NCBI RefSeq assembly: GCF_910592395.1
Contig: NC_088324.1
Location: 3,040,001-3,104,000, forward strand
DNA: 64,000 bases
From: Lineus longissimus
Lineage: Eukaryota > Nemertea > Pilidiophora > Heteronemertea > Lineidae
Direction of reading: 5' to 3'
The position numbers and the translations under genes were made by a program. Below, piece by piece: positions 1 to 9,200 of this stretch. The notes under the pieces are model-generated. The model was not told the origin of the DNA. It did no database searches and saw nothing but the letters and a program-made list of their open reading frames with translations. Every line of letters starts with the position of its first letter. The stretch's first letter is position 1.

Positions 1-155
1 ACACCTTGTCTGAGCAGCTTCCCATACTCAAAGTCACTCTGCGGAGACTTCAACAGCGACATACATCTTCAAGCCGCAAAATCGCATAAAATAATCTTAC
101 GTCTTCCCCTGCCCACCAAAAGGTACCCCGTTTTATAAATTTTGCTTTTATTCAG

Positions 156-295
156 ACTACGGCGAGTGTGGTGTTGCTGGTAAGACGGGCATCACTTTGG
201 GAAACATCATAGGAGGGAATCTCGCCAAACCACGGGCCTGGCCATGGATGGTTGCAGTTAGAGTGGCTGCGAGAAATGACCTGGGCGTCAGAGAT
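156..295 (+). CDS. Protease homolog exon: activation region and domain start
   Basis: A ttcag acceptor ends at 155 and a gtaagt donor starts at 296. The exon starts with the last two bases of a codon and ends on a codon border. It encodes GECGVAG, which carries the Cys that usually bridges the prodomain to the protease domain, then TLGN-IIGGN and PWMVAV. The activation bond would be Asn-Ile. Confidence 0.8.
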
Positions 296-3200
296 GTAAG
301 TGGCAAACGATCAAACTGGAAAACCTAAGTTTCGCCCACAGATTGGATATTGCAACGCAATCACTAATTACCACCACCCCATCAGAATGCTGTCAGCCGC
401 ACAAATCTCAAAATTATCCAGCTGCATGTCTTTTTTTCTAGCACAAGCATGTGTGTGGTGGGACGGTACTGAATAATGAATGGATACTGACTTCAGCACA
501 ATGCTTTCAAGGATATACCTACAATAATCCCCGCAGGGTAATGGTCAAGTTAGGTAAATATGAAATTTGTCAAACTCACATAATATCAATTGAAAAACAA
601 ACTGAAGATGGTGTGAGCAGCAAGACAATTAAGGAACTACGTAGACGTCTCCAAGTATGGCGTGGTCAGGTGTGAAGATACACGAAAGGTTCGTGGATAA
701 GCCATATTGTGAACAATACCATACATTTGGCTCTCCGTGAGGGAGTTCCCATCAAAGGGATTTTTCACACCAACGATTCAGCCTACTTTTTGTATTTTCT
801 CGGACGGTGCAAATGAACCGTCTCACTTCCTATTCACAAGTCTCGCGCAGTAGATTAGGCCTGTTGAACAGGTAGGCTTTAGGGTCCCTCATTGGGTTCC
901 ATTCATCATGTTCAGTAAATTGCGTATGACTCAATGTTGCGTTGATACCAACCGTGGTGAGAGAAGGGCATTGTTTTCATTGTGGGGAAATCCCTTTAAC
1001 CTTATGATATTGTGGTATCGGCCCATTATCTCGAAATAAAAATAATGGCATTTGTTCACCTTCCTACACTAACATTTTTAATTGACAAGGAGTAATATGA
1101 TATGAGTTGATCTCCGAGGTAACTATGAAACACCACTTTTTATAGCCATCATTTGCGATGAAGTGCAATGTAGGAGGAAACCGGTGACGGGGAGATGACA
1201 ACTGATAGGTATGTCAGATTCCCAAGTTCTCGACGGAGTGAAGAGGGTGTACTTTTAGTGTTGTCTCAAAACAATAACTATTTTGGAAAAGACTGGTGCT
1301 GAAAGTAAGGCGGCGCGGCATAGAATTTAACCCGACGTATAGTAGCAGTAAAGACTAAGAATTCGGAAACAATGCTACAACATGTTATCTAGCATTAGGT
1401 TCCAAATTTTGCAAGATAATTCGGCTTCTGTTCAATGGCTATTGCTACCATTGACTGGCTGTTGCTTGAATTAAGTCCCAAAGTACATGCCTCCGATGGT
1501 GTAACTCGTTTAGTAGTAAAGTTTTTATTTGGCTGGAAAAGAAGTGGTCTTTCAGCGAAGTTCTAAAACCCCGCTAAGACAAAGAATGTCCACTATCATG
1601 CAATAGCACAGGAATGTAAATATTCCATATTGTCTCTTCGATGGAACGCTCTGTATCTCCTTCATATTTAGGAGTTCAGAGCTAAATAAGGTGTCATCTT
1701 GTTCGTCTTGGTATTATCTGCACAATGAATCAACAAACAGGTCTCTTAATTCTGAAAAAAATAACCCAGCCTTTTGAAGAAAAAAAAAACATCATTTTTT
1801 TAATTCTGTACTTCAAAATGCTTAGTCTTTATTGATTCTTGAGAGTAACTATATTAGACGCCGGCGGTTTCGGAGGTGTACAAACTCTCTTCTTCTCTGG
1901 CCCGCTGTGGCTCATGTTTTGATCGCACTCTGCCCGTAAATCGCATCAATGAGCCGACGAACCTCATGGCCTATTGAGTAAACAGTGTAAACAATAACGT
2001 CCATGTTGTGGTTGCCATGGCAACCGTTTGCAAAAATGATGAAAAAGGTAAATTTGCTAGGTTTTTAAGCTATTCATAGCGCAATATTTCATAGTCCATC
2101 GCCCGACATTCGCGAAAATGTCATGCTGTGAAACTTTTCTGTTCTACAGTTTACACATCTAAAACATATAATTTTAGTAAAACACAGACTTAGGGCATTT
2201 GGTAATGATCCTCTGGGGACTTTTCGCATTACAAGTCTTTGATCATTTGAATGATGTCGTGATGTTCCTTCGCCTTTTCAATACTCTCATTTCAGCGATT
2301 GAGTCAACTATTTCTTCATCTTCTTCTTCGTCTTTGTCACCTGCACCACTGGTTTGCTGAAGCCTCTTTCTACATGTTCTAGCAGACAAGTAACTGAAGA
2401 AGTTTTTTATTTGTTTTGGTGTGAGCCATTCACTCGTTTTGAACTTCTTGTTACAATTATCGTCAACCATGTCGCGCATGGTTTTGGCCACTTGTCTTGG
2501 GTCAGCTTTTATCTTATTGGCTTCACCCATGGAGGTACCTCCATGCTTCACCTGACACAAACACATTTGTGAGACACTCTCGTACATCCGGTGACTTTCG
2601 CTTTCCAGTTTGGGTCACTCTTATTGCCCATCCCATCTCCTGACCTGGCTGATCGAGACTCGTAAGTACTGGCACAGAAGTGGCAGCCCCTCTCTTGAAC
2701 GCCAATGACCGCCAATGAATTCTGAACCCATTCCAACCGAATTTTGTCATAGGTGGTCATCCTCTCTAAGTTGAATTGGTGGTTGCCAATAAGGAGGTGT
2801 CGTTCTAGGCTTGCTCTCGTTGGGTAAACGCGGGAACACCTCTCCTCTGGGCATTTCCAGTTACCGGAATGGTCCTCTGCTGGTAGGCCCACAAGATCGG
2901 GATCGTCCGATTGTTCCCCCGGATTACTGCGGCGGTGGCTATAATAGATTAAATACAAACATGAAGAAATTATGTCTCCATTAGTGAATTGGGCACTTTA
3001 ATGAATTCCCGTATATTAGCTGGAGCAAAATCATGTGATCATACTTGTAAATCATAAACAGAAAAGTGTTTACATTCCAGGCTAAGCTTATTCTTGGACT
3101 GATCAGAATAGGCTCCAATTAATCAAATGCAATAATGCACTAAAACGACTATGGCTTAAAGGCGTTATATTAATAATAATAATAATTATTATTATTATCA

Positions 3201-6200
3201 TTATTATTAAAGGCCATATATCAAGGTTTTTTGCCATTTTCTGCTGTAAGACGATTTCAAAAGTGTACCTAACACTTTATACAATACAGAAAACCAAATG
3301 CAATTAGCTCCATCCATTTTGAAGATATAGCCAATTATGTGTTTGACAACTTGATTACCTAATCAGGCTAGCAACTGGCTTGTTGGAGCCAGGCGGCGGG
3401 TTCAGCAAAAGTTGTGATGTAGATCAGGTTATCTGTACATGTCATGCAATCATAAAAGCAGGAGGGCCTTAATTAATTATGCACACCTGGAAGTAATGTG
3501 TTTCATTCACTATGATGTATTGTGTGGCTCCGAATTGTGTCAAGGATAGCACAAAGAACAATCGAATGACGGATGGGACCCATTTTCATGAATTTCCAAA
3601 GCCAGTTGAACGAGAGAGGAGGAAGCTGTGGATTCGGAAGTGCAAACGTTTGGAGTGTTGGAAGCCTGGGCCTTCGGCCAAACTTTGCAGTGATCACTTT
3701 ATCGATACGGATTATCACATGAAGCCGGATATCTGCATCCAACTGAATATTAAATGCCACTTGTTAAAAACAGCTGTTCCAACCATGGCAATTGCATTTA
3801 ATGCCCGAGGCTGCTGGGGTCGGTTGTTATACATAATGTGTAGGCCCTATTGGGGCCTGTGATACCGCATAGTGTCTTCTTGTGTTCCAGCCATAGCAAG
3901 GTGAAAGCGACACAGGTCAGTGTCAGTGACAGCCACTGTCAATGACAGATTATTGTCATCTGACATCTAGGCCTATCTAACGTTGCACGGCATTATATCG
4001 TCACGTCAAGATGATTGTGCATAATACCGTCACTTTTCAATAGTAGTTCAGCGTCACGACATAATTGGCGATACAACACTGACGAGGCGAAACAATATTG
4101 TGCAACATTAGTCTGTTCAAAAATCATACATGTTATGCATCTGCAACCGTCTATCAATGTCTTCTTTGCTATATCGGCAGGTCTGCCATGCAAATTGATT
4201 AAATTGATTCTGTATCGACCAAAACATCCTCAAATTCACTGCTCTCACTCTCTGAACTGTATGCGGAAGCCATCTTGCTTTGTTCTGACTGACCTGATCT
4301 ACGTCATCAAAAAATCCCTAGCGGCCACATGTGGAACTAATCTAAAGTTGTGTGGTGGGAAATTCAAATAGTTTAAAATTGAAAATTGAAATAACTAAAT
4401 AATGACTTTATTATTAGAATTTTTTTAATGTCTGGGATCTTGTTTTTTTAACCCTCAACATATTTCATGAGTATCAAGCATGTTTTCAAACCTTGATATA
4501 TGGCCTTTAAAGGCTTTATGACTAAAATGATACATTGCATAACAAGATGGATGGCCTGAATAGTGTTTGTATCCGAGACCTAAATCTCTACTACATGTCC
4601 TTCAATGAAATGCATAAAACTATACATTTGTTTTGAAGGTGACGTAATATGTAGCCAACGCCTAACGATATGGTCTGACTGTCATAGTTCCACCTTCTTC
4701 ATTCATGCTTGGAAAGTCATCTTGGATGATCATCGAAGGAATTGTAGATGTATCCTTGGTGGCGTCAAGGTCTTCATAGCCCCTGAATTCATCAATACCA
4801 ATGTTGAAGTTGCGCCAATACCTACTGCCCGATCTAAAGTGATTAAAATCAAAAATACTAATATCATCTGCCCTCACATAAAATAGAATGAGAGATTGAA
4901 AGCGAATAAGCTAACAAGTACTTCTCTCCGTAATCATGGTACTGATAATGGCATTTGACCCCCATTGTTATCTTGGTGGAGAATAGGTGTATTCCTGTTT
5001 CGCCTATTCCTGTTCCGCCTATTCCTGTTCCGCCTATTCCTGTTTCGCCTATTCCTGTTTCGCCTATTCAAATGTATTGCTAACCTCCCCACAGACGTAG
5101 GAATATGAATCGTCCCTTACTATAGTGTTAAAGGCTATCATTAAGAATAAAGTCTGAAATAATGGATTTAGCGACATGTCAATTATTTCAGTATTATTCG
5201 GAATAACTTTGGAAAATTATACATAGCTTACATCGGCTTATGTTTTAGCTTATTTTAAAAGGCAAGAAATAAAATAGTAAGAAAATTTTACCCTTTCATC
5301 AGATTTGAGAAAGGTTTCTTAGGCCTGCATTTTATATTGTGGATTCTCTTTCTTTTGTCTTAGTCAGTAACTGGCTTCGTAATAGAAAGAATACCTATAG
5401 CTACATTGTTCTTTACTATGACATGGGTTTTACAGCTGATTTTGATTAAATAATTATGAGAATGTACAGTATTATGTATTTTTATCAAAAAGTCATGAAT
5501 TCCTGTTTTTATAAAATAAGCGACTGCTTTACTCTACTTAATCTATTAGTTTTTACTGTGTGTCAGTATGGTCATATGGTCAAATAAGTCCCGGACTGTC
5601 CCCGCTTTCAAGGTGACTCTTTCAAAACGGTCATGGCATGGTTTGTTAACAAAGTTGATGGCATTTGATTAGTCAAATTGTCATCACATCGTTAACATCA
5701 TCCAATTGTCCCCTCACGTTTTCCCCATAAAATGGACATGCATCCCTAAGGTTCCCCCTGGGAGAGTCGATTTATTGTAGGGGTACTGGAAAGTAGGCGA
5801 AACAGGAATAGGCGAAACAGGAATAGGCGAAACAGGAATTTTGTAGGCGAAACAGGAATAGGCGAAACAGGAATAGGCGAAACAGGCATAAACCGGAGAA
5901 TATGTGTACTCCATCTAATTTTGATATATATATATTCAGTTATCTTAGTGCGCTAATTTCTACTTTCGGGTTTGTTATTATCCATTCATAATTCAGCCTT
6001 CCTTGGTTGGATGTGCAAGCAAGTGTTTCCCCACTTAATTACCTAGTGTATTCAAAGTTGTTATATGAAGATATCCCTTTCCACGTCATCGAGTGTCTGG
6101 CGGTCACTGTCCCAGTGGATCCCACAGCACAGTGGTTACCTCTAACACCTCCATACGAATCGATTGCTTCCTTCATTTCACTAGGATTTCTGATATTGTG

Positions 6201-9200
6201 ACCAGCATTCACATAGCTGGCCATGTGGATTTTGACTGGGGCATTGCGACGATCGCTGATGTCTTTTCTATCGCATGCTTCGGAGAAGTCCCATCTCTTG
6301 ATTAGAACACCGGTGTATTGGGACACAGCCGGAAGAGACAGGATTGCGTTAGCTGACTTGTAACACCCTGCACAATCAGATCGGAATGCAGCTGTGTCAA
6401 GCGGTGGATGGTGCCTCTTAAGATATATTAAAAGATGAATGATAATAGCAATGACTTCATTTTCGAGTGATTCACAACTGCCTTGACTAAGAAACGGTCC
6501 TTCTGAAATATATTGGCTTTCAGCTTTCTTTTCTTCGTAAAGCACGCGCCACCATTCATCATGATCTAATCGGCATTGTCTGCAGATACCTGAAATTTTA
6601 GTTACAAACGATGACTTACATGACATGTTTTACACACGTGTTTAAAATCAAAACAATATGTTTCACTTTCAGGGTCCTGTTCACTCATCAAATGTAAAAA
6701 GCTGCACGTACAGCAATCATGAACACGTTCGACATTGGGAGGGCAATCAGACACGAGTTTGAACCTACAATCATTTAAGTGCATACATTAGCAATTTAAT
6801 TTTGGATTGAAACGGATGCAAAGATCTGCTCTGGCTGGGTGCGCTTTTACTTACCTGATCCTAATAGAACTGTATCTCCAGTTACTTGGCGAATTTCCGC
6901 AACCATCTTCATTCCCATCTTTCTGTCAACCTTATGCTTTTTCTTTGCTTGGCAGTGTGGGTGCTGACACGTCTGTTTGGGTTGGCTGTCAATACTATAA
7001 TGTCGTCTGTGTTTTTCACAGATGTTAACTGGGTGGTGGTCATCTCTTAACTCCTCCAGTCCTGTATTCGACCACAGTATTTCTGCCTCAGATATTGATC
7101 CTTTATGAGCAAACTTCCATTTTCTGGTTTCTGAACAACAATCCTTTATGGGACATTTCTCGCCACCACATGCCGTATCTAAACCAAGAAGAGCAGCGAC
7201 ATTACACGCCATAACTGCAAAGCAAAAGGGAAGATCTTGTTAATGCATGTAAGATTCTGTAATATGCCAATATCTGCTGTTTGTTACACCTGTTTCATGA
7301 AATGACACTACAAAAGTGCAGGACATATGCCTAAATCGGCAATTCTGCATATACTCACTATTAAGAGAGATATTTGCATTTTACTTATATTGTGTACCTA
7401 ACGATTTCAATAAAATGGGTCAAAATAATTTGTACATCTTTCTAGTTAACGGTCATATTTGTTTGATTTTTTTCAGCATAGATAGATACCTACAAATTAT
7501 TTTTTTGACATTTGACCTTGACTTGACCTTGAGTTGATTGTTCAAGGGCATTTCACAAGGCAATTCCCTAAAGACAATGGGCGCATAATTTGGTGTAGAA
7601 TAGCCCACCAATGATTCCGGCGCCATGCTCAGTCAGTACACAATGACGTCACAAGTACGGATTATGATAAAATACATGACCTTGGTCAAATGTTGGGATT
7701 TCATTTCTTTTTGTTCTGTATTTTGTTTATATCTCATGACATAGTGATCACATGACGTACATTCATACACACATGTCTTCTATGAGTTTATAAGACTTAC
7801 CCTGCAAAACCAGTGAATGCTATTTGCATTTGTATAAGAATGTAAATGAATATGGGTGAAGCTCAGTTAATGACTTTTATCAAAATGGCAAATTGGTCTA
7901 AATTCAGTCATTGATGTGATTCTCATGAATAAGTTATGTAATAAGATGACAGCACTAGTCCAGTCAATAAACGTGATTCAGTCATTCGGGAAAAACAGCA
8001 TAACTTTTTCACGGTTAGATTGATCCTTATGAGCCAGGTATCACTGGAGAGCTGAAGCTCGTGCAGTCATTCTCAAGTGGTCATGTTGGTGTTATTTGCA
8101 AATCATCATGATGGGATTTGCATTATAAAAGTCTCCCTTAACATGCTTTGTATATTGTACTTACCCTGTCTTCACTCCACATGAAGATATACCTTTTTCA
8201 TCGCATCACTTGTGGAAAGGAGGGTCAAATATGATGTTGGAGTATAGTAGTAAACAACACAAACGATTAGTAATGGTTTGAAAAAAAACGCGTAAATATC
8301 ACTTTGACCTTTATTCTGCTTTTTGTACTAAAAAGAAACTGTGATGACCCTGACCTCTGACCTTCCAGTAACTACTACAAAAAAAATTACAACTGTAGTT
8401 TGACTGCATGACAGTTTATCACAACTGGAGAGACTTATTTAAAATTTACCCAGAATTGTGAATTATGAAGTCACTAATAACAATAGAAATAAGCAATATT
8501 TCGTGTATGACCTTGACCTTTGACCTCGACATAATTGAGCTTTGAAGAACATCACCGACCTAGAAAGTGTATCATTTTCATATTTCATGGCAATGGATGC
8601 CATAGTAACCACTCGATTTTGGTGTGTAACTTAAAGCTTGCAATATCATGAAACTTCCTAATCGCTGCCAGTCTAGGAATTTTTAATCGACTGCATTCTT
8701 AATTTGGCTTTGTAGAACATAAAATCATAGAAAAATTGCAATTTTCGTAATTTTTTTGAAATGGATGCCATAGTAACCACTCCGGGATATGCAGAAGTAA
8801 TATGTTACACTATCTATTGTATACTAGCCATATATGCCATTATCGGTAAAATGTAGGCACTGATCATGTGTTCGATGTCCAATGCAGGAAGGTGAAATTT
8901 AGAAAGGGTGATGAATTTTTTTTAAAAACACCAGTGTTACCAAAATGGGGTAATTTTGACCTTGACCTTTCAAAACCTCGCAAGGTCATTTGAGGGTAAT
9001 GCAATAAATTTTTGGTAATGCCTCCCATAGGAATAAATTAGGAAGTGAATATAAGTAGCTTGGGAAGTGCTGAAGTTTTGCCATTCTTAGTGCTATTTCT
9101 GAGACATTTTTAGAGTATTTCTCAGAATTTGGTGATTTTATCAATATCTTGCCCTTTTTTCCCCAAAAATTGCTCAGAGTACCAACGCTAATTTTTTTTT

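Larger units (their letters stand above)
3207..4510 (+). mobile_element. Kolobok-like DNA transposon, 1296 bp, TTAA target duplication
   Basis: TTAA (3207-3210) is followed by AGGCCATATATCAAGGTTT. The exact reverse complement ends at 4506 and is followed by TTAA (4507-4510). A 19-bp perfect TIR with a TTAA duplication is the signature of piggyBac and Kolobok elements. The element carries a THAP-domain exon, and Kolobok elements are known to encode THAP proteins, so I favour Kolobok. No full transposase is visible at this length, so the copy is either internally deleted or encodes only the THAP protein. It lies inside the protease intron and between exons of the minus-strand gene. Confidence 0.7.
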
